A DNA stretch of 50,167 nt from Vibrio ichthyoenteri ATCC 700023. Its GTDB lineage: Bacteria > Pseudomonadota > Gammaproteobacteria > Enterobacterales > Vibrionaceae. The notes beneath the pieces were generated by a model, which was not told the DNA's origin, searched no databases, and saw only the letters and a program-made list of their open reading frames with translations. A program made the translations under genes and the position numbers. Within the stretch, counting starts at the first letter, position 1; each line of letters opens with the position of its first letter. The stretch is taken from contig NZ_AFWF01000214.1 of NCBI RefSeq assembly GCF_000222605.1, forward strand, positions 1-50,167, written 5' to 3'. Positions 26,674 through 35,225 of the stretch are shown here, in pieces.

Positions 26674-27687
26674 TTAAGGCAATAGCCATGCTGTCGCCTT
26701 TGAGCGCGCTAATAACCAACTTAAACCTAGCGCGCCAGCCCCACTCAGCAATATCCATAATGGAATCACCCATAATGGATGGCCTTGATACCAACCCAGC
26801 GCTTTCATCGGCCATAAAAAAATCGGATGCAATATATAAATCCCTAGACTGTATTGGCTGATGAATGCCACGATGGAATAACTACGTTGTGACATCTTGT
26901 CACTGAGATAGCGGCACACCACAAAGACCATACTTGCAGCCAATACTACATTCAGTGTTTTGTAGGAAAGCCAGCGCCCTACCGTATATTGGCCAGCCTC
27001 AACACTATTTGAAACCACCATCCAAACCGTTAGCATCAACGCAAAAACACCCAACCAGGTCAACACCATCACACTTATTCGGTTCAGTGGTAGCTTTTGA
27101 TACAGCAAATAACCCAGAGGTAAATAACCACTATAGAGCCACATATCTGCACTCCAAGGGCCATCAATTTTGAGCAGGTAAAGTAATGTCGTTGCCAACC
27201 ACAATGCAACAAAAGCATATAGCGCTTCGTCATTGCCGCGCTTCACTACCCATTGAAAGAAAGGGATCACAAAATAGAGTGGAATGAAATAGTAGAAAAA
27301 ACCTAGGTGATAGTAAGTCGCGTGTACTGGACTTTGCTCAAGTACTTTGAGTGCCTCTTGCCCGTCAAACCCCGCCAATGACCATCCTGACAAATAGGCA
27401 TAAAACAAAGACCAAACAAGAAACGGCAGCAGCACTTTGCCTAAGCGTCGCTTGATGTAATAACCCAGTTCAAAATCCCGCTTATCACTGAGCATCAACG
27501 CGCCCGTAATCAAAATAAACACCGGCACAGCCCAACGACTAATGCTGTTCACCGAAACGGCGGTTGCCCATTGGTCAAAAGGGATCGATCCCAACTCATT
27601 GCGGTAAGGCGCTAAAACATGAATAGCAATAACAGCGATTGCCGCGACACAACGCAAAAGGTCAAAAAAGCGAACGCGTTCTCTCAT
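26674..27687 (-). CDS. acyltransferase 3 family membrane protein (WecH-like)
   Basis: A membrane O-acyltransferase of about 337 residues with roughly ten helices, of the acyltransferase-3 family. The start RERVRFFDLLRCVAAIAVIAIHVLAPYR contains the catalytic-type histidine in helix 1, and SRWAVPVFILITGALML, LGFFYYFIPLYFVIPFFQW and SQYSLGIYILHPIFLWP match WecH-like enterobacterial-antigen O-acetyltransferases. No polysaccharide gene is nearby, so the acceptor is unknown. The start ATG at 27687 and a TTG at 27702 are both possible; neither has a ribosome-binding site. Confidence 0.8.
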   Translation of the reverse strand: MRERVRFFDLLRCVAAIAVIAIHVLAPYRNELGSIPFDQWATAVSVNSISRWAVPVFILITGALMLSDKRDFELGYYIKRRLGKVLLPFLVWSLFYAYLSGWSLAGFDGQEALKVLEQSPVHATYYHLGFFYYFIPLYFVIPFFQWVVKRGNDEALYAFVALWLATTLLYLLKIDGPWSADMWLYSGYLPLGYLLYQKLPLNRISVMVLTWLGVFALMLTVWMVVSNSVEAGQYTVGRWLSYKTLNVVLAASMVFVVCRYLSDKMSQRSYSIVAFISQYSLGIYILHPIFLWPMKALGWYQGHPLWVIPLWILLSGAGALGLSWLLARSKATAWLLP

Positions 27688-27730
27688 AAGATTATCAAAC
27701 AAAGGGGTTATGCTATTGAATATAGCAATA

Positions 27731-27776
27731 AAAAAGCTGACTAAACCAAAGATACGTTACGGTTTAGTCAGCTTTT
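27731..27776 (-). terminator. terminator of the arsenic operon
   Basis: A 16-bp perfect stem (27732-27747 and 27761-27776) with a 13-base loop is followed on the minus strand by T's. It lies just after arsJ and before the acyltransferase gene. Confidence 0.88.
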
Positions 27777-27815
27777 AGCAAGCAAGTCTTACAGTACATG
27801 CTCAGATAGAACGGA

Positions 27816-29033
27816 TTATGCTGAAGCAGGATTAAGCTTAGGTAACTTTATTGAAATCACGGTAGTGATCGTTAAGAAGGCAAAAGAAACCCAAAGACAC
27901 GCTGATAAGCCAGCCATTTGGAATACCCATCCAGAAAGGACGGTACCAATAAGTCGCCCCATCGCGTTGGCCATATAATAAAAACCTACGTCCAATGATA
28001 CGCCATCACCTTTTGCATAACTGACAATCAAGTAAGAATGCAGTGATGAATTGACAGCGAAAACCGCACCAAAAATCATCAGCCCAACCACAATCACTAA
28101 TTGTGGCTGCCAACCAATTTGTACGGCATAAGCGATTGCTGCTGTAATGACTGACAATAACGCCGCCCATGCAAAGGCTGCACTGCCATCTGGGACACGC
28201 CCTTGTTCTTTACCGGTGATTTTAGGGGCAAAACCTTGCACCAAACCATAGGCCATTACCCATAAAGCAAGAAAACTGCCCACCCATAGGTGCGACCAAC
28301 CAAACACGCTACCCAAATAAATTGGCAGAGCAATCACAAACCACACATCACGTGCGCCAAACAAGAACATACGTGCGGCAGACAAAATGTTAATCGGTTC
28401 CGATTTAGAAAAAATCTGACGAAACTTAGGCTTCACTTTCGCTTTGCCTAAATCACTTTCAAGACCCAGCAAGCTGCCAATCAATACCAGCGTCAGAACA
28501 GCAGCCATGCTCAATACTGCCGCCTGAAAGCCCACCAGCGAAAGTAATAGGCCACCTATAAAGAAGCCGACACCTTTGAGTGCATTCTTTGAACCGGTAA
28601 GAATGGCGATCCATTTATACAACGCGCCTTGTTGATCATCAGGAACCAAAGTCTTGATTGAGCTTTTGGCGCTCATTTTATTTAAGTCTTTGGCGATACC
28701 CGACATCGCCTGAGCAAACATCACCCAAGGGATTGTCAGCCAAGCATTTGGCACCGCCAGCATCGCCAATGCCGCAATTTGCATTCCTAGGCCAAGGTTC
28801 ATGGTTTTATTCAAACCCAATCTTGCACCTAACCAGCCACCAATAAGGTTGGTCACTACGCCGAAAAATTCATAAAAAAGGAATAACGAAGCGATCTCTA
28901 GCGTGCTGTAACCTAAATCGTGGAAATAGAGCACCACCAGCATTCGCAGGGCGCCATCCGTGACGGTGAAATTCCAGTAGTTAAACGTCACCAACATATA
29001 TTGGCGAACACTTTTACTTAGATTGGCAAACAT
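27816..29033 (-). CDS. arsJ: ArsJ organoarsenical (1-arseno-3-phosphoglycerate) efflux permease
   Basis: A 405-residue major-facilitator transporter with about 12 helices: NYWNFTVTDGALRMLVVLYFHDLGYS, FEFFG-type loop YEFFGVVTNLIGGWLGARLG, MSGIAKDLNKMSAKSSIK, and FGARDVWFVIALPIYL. These are hallmarks of ArsJ, which exports the unstable product formed when GAPDH uses arsenate in place of phosphate. The start ATG at 29033 has AAGGTGG upstream; the frame continues to 29084 without a better site. It is the last gene of arsR - GAPDH - phosphatase - arsJ, and this context makes the assignment firm. Confidence 0.92.
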   Translation of the reverse strand: MFANLSKSVRQYMLVTFNYWNFTVTDGALRMLVVLYFHDLGYSTLEIASLFLFYEFFGVVTNLIGGWLGARLGLNKTMNLGLGMQIAALAMLAVPNAWLTIPWVMFAQAMSGIAKDLNKMSAKSSIKTLVPDDQQGALYKWIAILTGSKNALKGVGFFIGGLLLSLVGFQAAVLSMAAVLTLVLIGSLLGLESDLGKAKVKPKFRQIFSKSEPINILSAARMFLFGARDVWFVIALPIYLGSVFGWSHLWVGSFLALWVMAYGLVQGFAPKITGKEQGRVPDGSAAFAWAALLSVITAAIAYAVQIGWQPQLVIVVGLMIFGAVFAVNSSLHSYLIVSYAKGDGVSLDVGFYYMANAMGRLIGTVLSGWVFQMAGLSACLWVSFAFLTITTVISIKLPKLNPASA

Positions 29034-29099
29034 AACCCACCTTGTTTGTTCAGTAAAAAGAGCTTTGGGACACCCATGATCCAAAAGCTCTACACACTG

Positions 29100-29609
29100 T
29101 TATTCGCCTTGAGCAACTTGCTCGATATAGGCAATCTGCACTGGTTTCGTAAACGCGCCAGGACGCAAAGCTTGAACTTGTGCCACGATCTCACTGAGTG
29201 GCCAATCACGTTCTAAAAGCAAGTGTGCAGCAAGCAAACCGGTGCGACCAGAACCGCCCATACAGTGCATCGCCACTTTGCCACCTTTATCAACGATCTC
29301 TTGCAATGCAGGAGAAGCGGCTTGCCATTTGGTCATAAAGTTACCATCTGGCGCGCAATCATCTTCGATTTCAATTTGAAACCATTGCATACCCAGTTCT
29401 TGAGTCAAAGAGCCAAGCTGTGAAACGTTTTTCTCTGCCAGTTCTTTATAATCCAAAGCCGTCACAATCGCTTCAACGCCCTGCTCTTTAAGCTGCTCTA
29501 AGCTCTCATATAGCGAAGCATCTTTAGTGCCTGGGCAAGGCGTTAAGATCAATGCGCCTTCAGCAACGTCTAGTTGCCATGTTGGATGAGCTAAAATTGA
29601 ATCTGTCAT
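29100..29609 (-). CDS. dual-specificity/tyrosine-type phosphatase in arsenic operon
   Basis: A 169-residue cysteine phosphatase. The P-loop HCMGGSGRTG has nucleophilic C116 and R122 (H-C-x5-R), and the general acid candidate is in EDDCAPDG (about 82-89). It resembles CDKN3/dual-specificity-type phosphatases. AAGGA precedes the ATG. The gene lies between the GAPDH and arsJ genes. It is not a classic ArsC arsenate reductase, so in the operon it may act on a phospho- or arseno-glycerate intermediate or have a regulatory role; this is inference. Confidence 0.75.
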   Translation of the reverse strand: MTDSILAHPTWQLDVAEGALILTPCPGTKDASLYESLEQLKEQGVEAIVTALDYKELAEKNVSQLGSLTQELGMQWFQIEIEDDCAPDGNFMTKWQAASPALQEIVDKGGKVAMHCMGGSGRTGLLAAHLLLERDWPLSEIVAQVQALRPGAFTKPVQIAYIEQVAQGE

Positions 29610-29621
29610 TGTTATTTTTCC

Positions 29622-30623
29622 TTATGCTAAACCAACAGTACGAACCAACTCGGCTGTGCGAGTGGCGTAACCCATTTCATTGTCATACCACGCATAAATT
29701 TTCACCATGCGCTTACCCACCATCATCGTTGACAGAGCATCAACGATGGTTGAACGTGGATCACCTTTGTAATCAATCGATACCAATGGGCGCTCTTCAA
29801 AACCCAAAATACCTTTTAGCTCACCTTGCGACGCTTCTTTCAGTGTTGCGTTGACTTCCTCTACCGTCGTATCACGCTGTACATCAAAGATAATGTCCGT
29901 CAATGACGCATTGGCCAGTGGTACGCGTACTGCGTGACCATTGATCTTACCTTCAAGCTCCGGAAAGATTTCCACAATCGCGGTGGCCGATCCTGTCGTG
30001 GTCGGAATCAAGCTCATGCCACAAGCGCGAGCGCGGCGCAGATCTTTATGCGGTGCATCCAAAATAGTTTGCGTGTTGGTCAAATCATGAATCGTAGTAA
30101 AAGCCGATTGCTCAATGCCGATTTTTTCTTGAATCACTTTTACAATTGGCGCGATGCAGTTTGTGGTGCATGAAGCTGCGGTCACAATGCGATGAACGTC
30201 TGGATTAAAGATAGCGTCATTTACCCCAACCACAATGTTTGCTACGCCTTCTTCTTTAACAGGAGCCGACACCACCACGCGCTTAACACCTTGCGCCAAA
30301 TATTTATTTAGTAGCTCAGTTTTACGATGTTTACCGGTCGCTTCAATCACCACATCACAGCCAGACCAATCCACGGCATCAATCTCTTTCTCACGTGTGG
30401 TTTTGATGCGCTGACCAGCAATCAACATCTCATCGCCTTCCACAGTAACCTCGTGATCCCATCGACCTTGAACTGAATCGAACTCAAGTAAATGCGCCAG
30501 AGTATGGCAATCACCCGCAACATCGTTTACCAAAACAAACTCCAGCTCTGGCCAATCGAATGCAGCGCGAAGTGCAAGACGACCAATACGGCCGAATCCG
30601 TTAATACCTACTTTAATAGTCAT
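29622..30623 (-). CDS. arsenic-operon glyceraldehyde-3-phosphate dehydrogenase
   Basis: A 333-residue GAPDH with NAD-binding [10 protein letters not shown], the catalytic cysteine in ASCTTNC (C152), and [13 protein letters not shown] and [11 protein letters not shown] of the family. In arsenic operons this enzyme makes 1-arseno-3-phosphoglycerate from arsenate, which ArsJ exports. I use the ATG at 30623 (M-T-I-K-V); the frame is open to 30656, but that part is not family sequence and overlaps the arsR end. It lies next to arsR and is probably a paralogue of the glycolytic gapA found elsewhere. Confidence 0.9.
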   Translation of the reverse strand: MTIKVGINGFGRIGRLALRAAFDWPELEFVLVNDVAGDCHTLAHLLEFDSVQGRWDHEVTVEGDEMLIAGQRIKTTREKEIDAVDWSGCDVVIEATGKHRKTELLNKYLAQGVKRVVVSAPVKEEGVANIVVGVNDAIFNPDVHRIVTAASCTTNCIAPIVKVIQEKIGIEQSAFTTIHDLTNTQTILDAPHKDLRRARACGMSLIPTTTGSATAIVEIFPELEGKINGHAVRVPLANASLTDIIFDVQRDTTVEEVNATLKEASQGELKGILGFEERPLVSIDYKGDPRSTIVDALSTMMVGKRMVKIYAWYDNEMGYATRTAELVRTVGLA

Positions 30624-30643
30624 AATCGAGTCTCTTTCTACGT

Positions 30644-30985
30644 TTATTGGCAGCAAACAGGACGAGCCTGAATCGCGTTAAGTCTATCTATGTCTTGCTG
30701 GTACTCTGTCTTTAAACAATTTGACGCAACAAGATCGTCAATCAATTTATTCATCCATCCAGGTAAAGACGACGAACGACGATAAAACACCCATTGCCCT
30801 TGGCGTACATCCACCAAAATACCGGCCGATCTTAGCTGAGCAAGATGACGAGAAATTTTCGGTTGGCTTTCATTGAGTGCTTGAGTTAAGTCACCAACAC
30901 ACAAGCACTCCTCACGCATGATTAGCATTAAGCAACGTACGCGGGTTTCATCGGCAAGTAATTTGAAAAACTGATGTGGCAACAT
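30644..30985 (-). CDS. arsR: ArsR-family arsenic-responsive repressor
   Basis: A winged-helix metalloregulator of 113 residues if started at M-L-P-H-Q-F (30985). The metal-sensing motif ECLCVGDL places C27 and C29 in the recognition helix, the typical As(III) site, with another CC pair at the end (C111, C112). The DNA-binding helix is in [14 protein letters not shown]. Longer frames reach 31039, but the extra part contains the operator palindrome, which supports the later start. The ribosome-binding site (GAG) is weak. It heads the arsenic operon and likely represses it until arsenite binds. Confidence 0.88.
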   Translation of the reverse strand: MLPHQFFKLLADETRVRCLMLIMREECLCVGDLTQALNESQPKISRHLAQLRSAGILVDVRQGQWVFYRRSSSLPGWMNKLIDDLVASNCLKTEYQQDIDRLNAIQARPVCCQ

Positions 30986-30997
30986 AAATACATACTC

Positions 30998-31019
30998 ATA
31001 TATGGATATACGCATATAT
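30998..31019. promoter_or_regulatory. ArsR operator-like inverted repeat
   Basis: ATATATG-gatatacg-CATATAT (30998-31004 and 31013-31019) is a perfect 7-bp inverted repeat with an eight-base spacer. It lies 12 bases upstream of the chosen arsR start, where an ArsR/SmtB repressor would bind. Confidence 0.6.
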
Positions 31020-31116
31020 TTACCTATTAATGCGCACAATGCAAGAGCCTAATGCACTCTGTCATAAAAGTTTCATGGAATAGAAAGAGAGGCGATAGCA
31101 CCGGAAGGTGATAGCT

Positions 31117-32343
31117 TTAGCTAACCTGTTGAATAGTTTGGCTCCACTGCTGAGCTTCAGCAATTTTAATCATTACATCATCCATAGAAAGATTGAGTAA
31201 TTCACACGCCTCTTGCATTCCTTGCCAGTCCGCTTTTTCATAACACTCTTCAATAGTGAGCAAAATACCGTAAGGTCCTTGACGCTCTAGCAACGCAAGT
31301 TTGATGGCTTGGTTGAGTGGTAATTGCTCAACGAGATGCTCAATAGAAAGATCAAACATGGCATCTAAGATCGAAAATAAGCCAATAAGAAAAGCTTGAT
31401 CTTTATGCTGTTGAAAAGGATTCGTGTTGGACATCAGCGAACAAAATTGTGCTCGCTGTAAGGAAAGATTGAAAAGCTCACGGGGTTTTTTACTGGAAAC
31501 GAACGACGCAACGGCCAATGAAACAAACATTTTAAGCCGATCTTGCCCTAAATAAATTAATGCCTGACGAAATGAGGAAATGGATACCTCTAACCTTTCC
31601 GACAATGAATTAACAAAATGCAATAGCTTGTAAGAGAGTGTGACATCTTTAGAAACAATCCCTTCTATGCGCTCAAAGTTGACTTCGGGTTGGCAAACCT
31701 CACGAAATAACTCCATCGCGATCAACTGCTCGGGGCTAATATAGCGCTGGCGTACCATTTCAGGTTTGCTAAAAAAATAACCTTGGAAGAAATGAAAGCC
31801 AGCGGCACGGACTTGGCTAAATTCTTGTTCAGTTTCGACTCGTTCAGCCAAATATTTACGCTTACTGCCTTGAGCAATGCGTTGACGTGCAAATTGACAA
31901 GCGGCTTCTAAGCCCATGGCAGAAATGTCTATTTTGACAATATGTACCAATGGCAAAAAGCGCTCCCAAGCTGGGCTATAGACAAAATCATCCAAGGCAA
32001 TCATATAACCTTGCTGCTTCAATTCACGTACAGCCGCAAACAACTCATCTGTCGGTTCGCAAGTCTCAAGCACTTCAATAACAATTTTGTCTTTCGGTAA
32101 AGCCAAAGGAAGACGACGGATAAGGCTTTGATAGGGGAAATTGACGAAGCAGCGAGAATGAGCGATGACAGGGTTAGTGCCAATGCTCAAAAAATTTTCC
32201 GCGATCAGGCGATACGTAGCGCGATTGGATTCAATATGTGCCGGATAAGCATTTTTTTCACCGTCACGAAACAGCAGCTCATACCCTAGGGTTTGCCGCC
32301 TCGCATTCAGTATTGGTTGCCTCGCCACATACGTATGTTTCAT
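31117..32343 (-). CDS. EAL-like plus HDOD domain protein, probably catalytically inactive
   Basis: A 408-residue protein with an EAL-fold domain (about 1-200) and an HDOD domain (about 200-395). The EAL signature is degenerate: YELLFRDG replaces the E-A-L active-site strand, although DDFVYSPAW, KIDISAMG and ERVET are at the expected positions. The protein therefore probably does not cleave cyclic di-GMP and may bind it or act as an adaptor. The HDOD part has SYKLLHFVNS and SSFRQALIYLGQDRLK. I use the ATG at 32343; a TTG one codon earlier is possible. Similar Vibrio proteins influence motility and biofilm, but this is not shown for this gene. Confidence 0.8.
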   Translation of the reverse strand: MKHTYVARQPILNARRQTLGYELLFRDGEKNAYPAHIESNRATYRLIAENFLSIGTNPVIAHSRCFVNFPYQSLIRRLPLALPKDKIVIEVLETCEPTDELFAAVRELKQQGYMIALDDFVYSPAWERFLPLVHIVKIDISAMGLEAACQFARQRIAQGSKRKYLAERVETEQEFSQVRAAGFHFFQGYFFSKPEMVRQRYISPEQLIAMELFREVCQPEVNFERIEGIVSKDVTLSYKLLHFVNSLSERLEVSISSFRQALIYLGQDRLKMFVSLAVASFVSSKKPRELFNLSLQRAQFCSLMSNTNPFQQHKDQAFLIGLFSILDAMFDLSIEHLVEQLPLNQAIKLALLERQGPYGILLTIEECYEKADWQGMQEACELLNLSMDDVMIKIAEAQQWSQTIQQVS

Positions 32344-32375
32344 CAATCCACTACATTATCATTACTATCAATTAT

Positions 32376-32993
32376 TTAGGTCTTAGCTGTCGCTAATAAT
32401 GCCCCACATCCCACGAACATGGAACCGAATACTTTGTTGATCTTACCCATCACACTTTCAGAACGAATGAAGCGTCCCATTTGTGATGCCAAAGTCGTGT
32501 AACCCAGCATCACAATTGCGTCAATCACCACAGTTGTCGCTCCGAGGATCACAAACTGTATCACTTGCGGCTTAGATGGATCGATAAATTGAGGAAAAAG
32601 CGCCACAAGAAACACGATCGATTTAGGATTGGTTAGATTGATCAACACAGCGTTGCGCATTAAATTCCAACCCGTTAAGTGCAAATCGCTGCTGTTGGTC
32701 GATAAACTGGCTTGATCACGCCACTTTTGGATTCCCAGCCACACCAAATAAGCAGCACCAACCCATTTGATGATGGTAAAGGCCATTGCAGACTGAGCCA
32801 CTAACGCACCAATACCAGCGCCAACCAACACAATATGAAAGGCTAAACCAATTTGCAGGCCAACGATCGCACCGAGTGATTTTCGCGTGCCGTAGCTTAA
32901 ACCATTGCTAATGGAATTCACGGTTCCTGAGCCGGGTGCGAGACTGAAAACAATCGCTGTGACGATATAAGCCAACCAAACATGAAAATCCAT
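32376..32993 (-). CDS. rhtB: homoserine/homoserine lactone efflux protein RhtB
   Basis: A 205-residue LysE-family exporter with six helices: AYIVTAIVFSLAPGSGTVNSISNGLSYG, GLQIGLAFHIVLVGAGIGAL, LINLTNPKSIVFLVALFPQF. It aligns with E. coli RhtB along its length. AGAGGA lies nine bases before the ATG. It is divergent from pldB, as in E. coli, where rhtB-pldB-yigL are neighbours. Confidence 0.93.
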   Translation of the reverse strand: MDFHVWLAYIVTAIVFSLAPGSGTVNSISNGLSYGTRKSLGAIVGLQIGLAFHIVLVGAGIGALVAQSAMAFTIIKWVGAAYLVWLGIQKWRDQASLSTNSSDLHLTGWNLMRNAVLINLTNPKSIVFLVALFPQFIDPSKPQVIQFVILGATTVVIDAIVMLGYTTLASQMGRFIRSESVMGKINKVFGSMFVGCGALLATAKT

Positions 32994-33077
32994 GGTATTT
33001 CCTCTCGACTAAACTTCGTTAGCCACACATAATTTAAACTCGTTGTACTACCCAATAGATGTTAGGGCCAACAAAAC

Positions 33078-34067
33078 ATGACTACAGAGAGCGCAATCAT
33101 TCAGCTTCCTTATACTCAAGAGTCTCATTTTGAGCAAGCAATCAATAATGAAGTTGCAGAGCTATGGCACAAGAGAAATGAAGGCTTTATAAAGTCAGCA
33201 GACAAGCGCAAACTTTTCTGGATTTCACTCACTGCAGAGCATCACTCTAAAGCGATTGTAGTCGTAAATGGCCGCATTGAATGTACCTATAAATATCAAG
33301 AATTGTTCTTTGACCTGTTTCAGCAAGGATACAACATCTATGCCTACGATCATCGTGGCCAAGGTCTATCCGAGCGTTTAATTGACAATCCGGAGATGGG
33401 CTACGTTGGTGAATTTGATGATTATGTCTCGGACTTGGCGCTCTTAGTTGAGTTTTTTGATTTATCGCGCTATCAGAAACGCTTTTTATTGGGTCACTCA
33501 ATGGGAGGCAATATCATTACCCGTTATATCCAAACGCACAGTGACCACCCCTTTAATGCAATGACAGTGACGGCTCCTATGTACGGTATGAATATCGCTT
33601 GGTATTTAAAGCCGGTCGCGATGCTGCTTAGCCAAGTGCTGACCGCACTGCGCAGTGAGCCAAGTTATGCACCTGGGCAAGGGCCTTATTACCCAAAACC
33701 ATTTGAGGGTAATTTGCTCAGCCAAAGTTCAGTCCGCTATCATTGGTTTCGCCAGTTATATGATGCTAAACCAGAATTGAAAATTGGCGGCGCCAGTACT
33801 CGCTGGGTATGGCAAGGTTTAATGGCCAGCAAGCAATGTTTGCTGCTCACTCGTCAAATAAAATTGCCTTTCTTACTGATTCAAGCTGGAGACGATCAAA
33901 TCGTATCTAATGCAGCTCAAATACGTTTCATCAAAAAGTTGGCTCGAACCAATCCCCAATGCGCATTAAAAATCGTCTATCATGCACGCCATGAATTACT
34001 GTTTGAGATCGACGAATATCGAAATCAAACGTTACAAAGCACATTGGATTTTTTTGCACAACATTGA
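33078..34067 (+). CDS. pldB: lysophospholipase L2 PldB (alpha/beta hydrolase)
   Basis: A 329-residue alpha/beta hydrolase, likely at the inner membrane. The nucleophile elbow is GHSMGGN, the oxyanion strand YDHRGQGLSER, and the catalytic acid and base are in QAGDDQIVSN and ARHELLFE. Family enzymes release fatty acids from lysophospholipids. It is colinear with E. coli PldB and is followed by yigL 131 bases later, the same order as in E. coli. Confidence 0.93.
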   Translation: MTTESAIIQLPYTQESHFEQAINNEVAELWHKRNEGFIKSADKRKLFWISLTAEHHSKAIVVVNGRIECTYKYQELFFDLFQQGYNIYAYDHRGQGLSERLIDNPEMGYVGEFDDYVSDLALLVEFFDLSRYQKRFLLGHSMGGNIITRYIQTHSDHPFNAMTVTAPMYGMNIAWYLKPVAMLLSQVLTALRSEPSYAPGQGPYYPKPFEGNLLSQSSVRYHWFRQLYDAKPELKIGGASTRWVWQGLMASKQCLLLTRQIKLPFLLIQAGDDQIVSNAAQIRFIKKLARTNPQCALKIVYHARHELLFEIDEYRNQTLQSTLDFFAQH

Positions 34068-34198
34068 TCTGAATGACCGCTAAATAAGGAAAAGGCGTGG
34101 TATTTTTTTACCCTCTTTTTCATGGCTAAATTCGAGTAAACTGAACATTCTGCAATACGATATCTCGTGTTGCCGCAGTATGTTCAAATGAGGGCAAT

Positions 34199-35026
34199 AT
34201 GACCACCACACGCAAAGACACTCCTTTCCAATTAGTAGCTTCTGATCTTGACGGCACGCTTCTCGCGCCAAACCACCAGCTCAGTGATTTCTCTAAACAA
34301 ACATTGAAAGATCTGCACGACAAAGGCTACACCTTTATCTTTGCGACTGGCCGCCACCATGTTGATGTTGCAAGCATTCGCGAGCAAGTGGGGATTCCGG
34401 CTTATATGATCACCGCCAATGGCGCACGTGTACATGATCAACAAAACCAGTTGATGTACAGCAACAACGTACCAGGCGAATTAATTGCTTCTATCATTGA
34501 GACAGTGAAAGTTGATCCGGAAATTTTTGTTCACATCTATCGTGATGATGATTGGATGCTGGATCGTGATGATGAAATGCTACGTGATTACCACAAAGAT
34601 TCTGGTTTTACTTACACGCTATTCGACATCAATAATCCGCCGACCGAAGGCGTGGCAAAATTGTTCTTTACTCATCCAGCACAAGATCATGAATACCTGG
34701 TGTCGTTTGAAGAAAAACTCAATGAAAAGTTTGGCGACACATTAAACATTGCCTTCTCGACACCTTGGTGTTTAGAGGTTATGGCTGCTGATGTATCAAA
34801 AGGTGACGCGCTGCAAGCAGTCGCTGAATCAATGGGTTTTAAACTGGAAAACTGTATCGCATTTGGCGACGGCATGAATGATGTTGAAATGCTGCAAATG
34901 GCCGGTAAAGGCTTAGTGATGGAAACATCACACCAACGAGTAAAGGCCGCCCTACCAGATAACGAAGTGATCGGCAGTAACGCCGATGATGCAGTTGCAC
35001 ATTACTTGCGTGAACATTTATTCTAA
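34199..35026 (+). CDS. yigL: HAD-family phosphatase YigL
   Basis: A 275-residue HAD phosphatase of the Cof type. Motif I is DLDGTLL, with nucleophilic aspartate; motif II is FATGRH; the conserved lysine is in DVSKGDAL; and motif IV is FGDGMNDVEM. E. coli YigL acts on sugar phosphates and pyridoxal phosphate, and its expression there is boosted by the SgrS small RNA through the pldB-yigL transcript. A GAGGG ribosome-binding site precedes the ATG. A terminator follows. Confidence 0.93.
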   Translation: MTTTRKDTPFQLVASDLDGTLLAPNHQLSDFSKQTLKDLHDKGYTFIFATGRHHVDVASIREQVGIPAYMITANGARVHDQQNQLMYSNNVPGELIASIIETVKVDPEIFVHIYRDDDWMLDRDDEMLRDYHKDSGFTYTLFDINNPPTEGVAKLFFTHPAQDHEYLVSFEEKLNEKFGDTLNIAFSTPWCLEVMAADVSKGDALQAVAESMGFKLENCIAFGDGMNDVEMLQMAGKGLVMETSHQRVKAALPDNEVIGSNADDAVAHYLREHLF

Positions 35027-35044
35027 ATCGCTCATTAGTGATCA

Positions 35045-35075
35045 AAAGGCAGCTCTGGCTGCCTTTGTTGTTTTT
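35045..35075 (+). terminator. terminator of yigL
   Basis: The stem AAAGGCAGC / GCTGCCTTT (35045-35053 and 35058-35066) with loop TCTG is followed by a T-rich run. Confidence 0.85.
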
Positions 35076-35225
35076 ATCGCAACCATTTAATCTAACCCGT
35101 CCATTCCTTTTCCGTTATGGGCAACTTTTCCCTATCGTTCGATGTCTATAAACAAGAGCTCTGGTTCAGCTTTCAATAACCAGCCATAATAGCTCTTGAT
35201 GACAGTTCGTATAAGGAAGAGAAAC

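Noticed and set aside
29100-29609. Arsenate reductase ArsC in the arsenic operon
   Set aside because: The active site is a dual-specificity-type phosphatase loop, and the sequence does not follow ArsC or low-molecular-weight phosphatase families.
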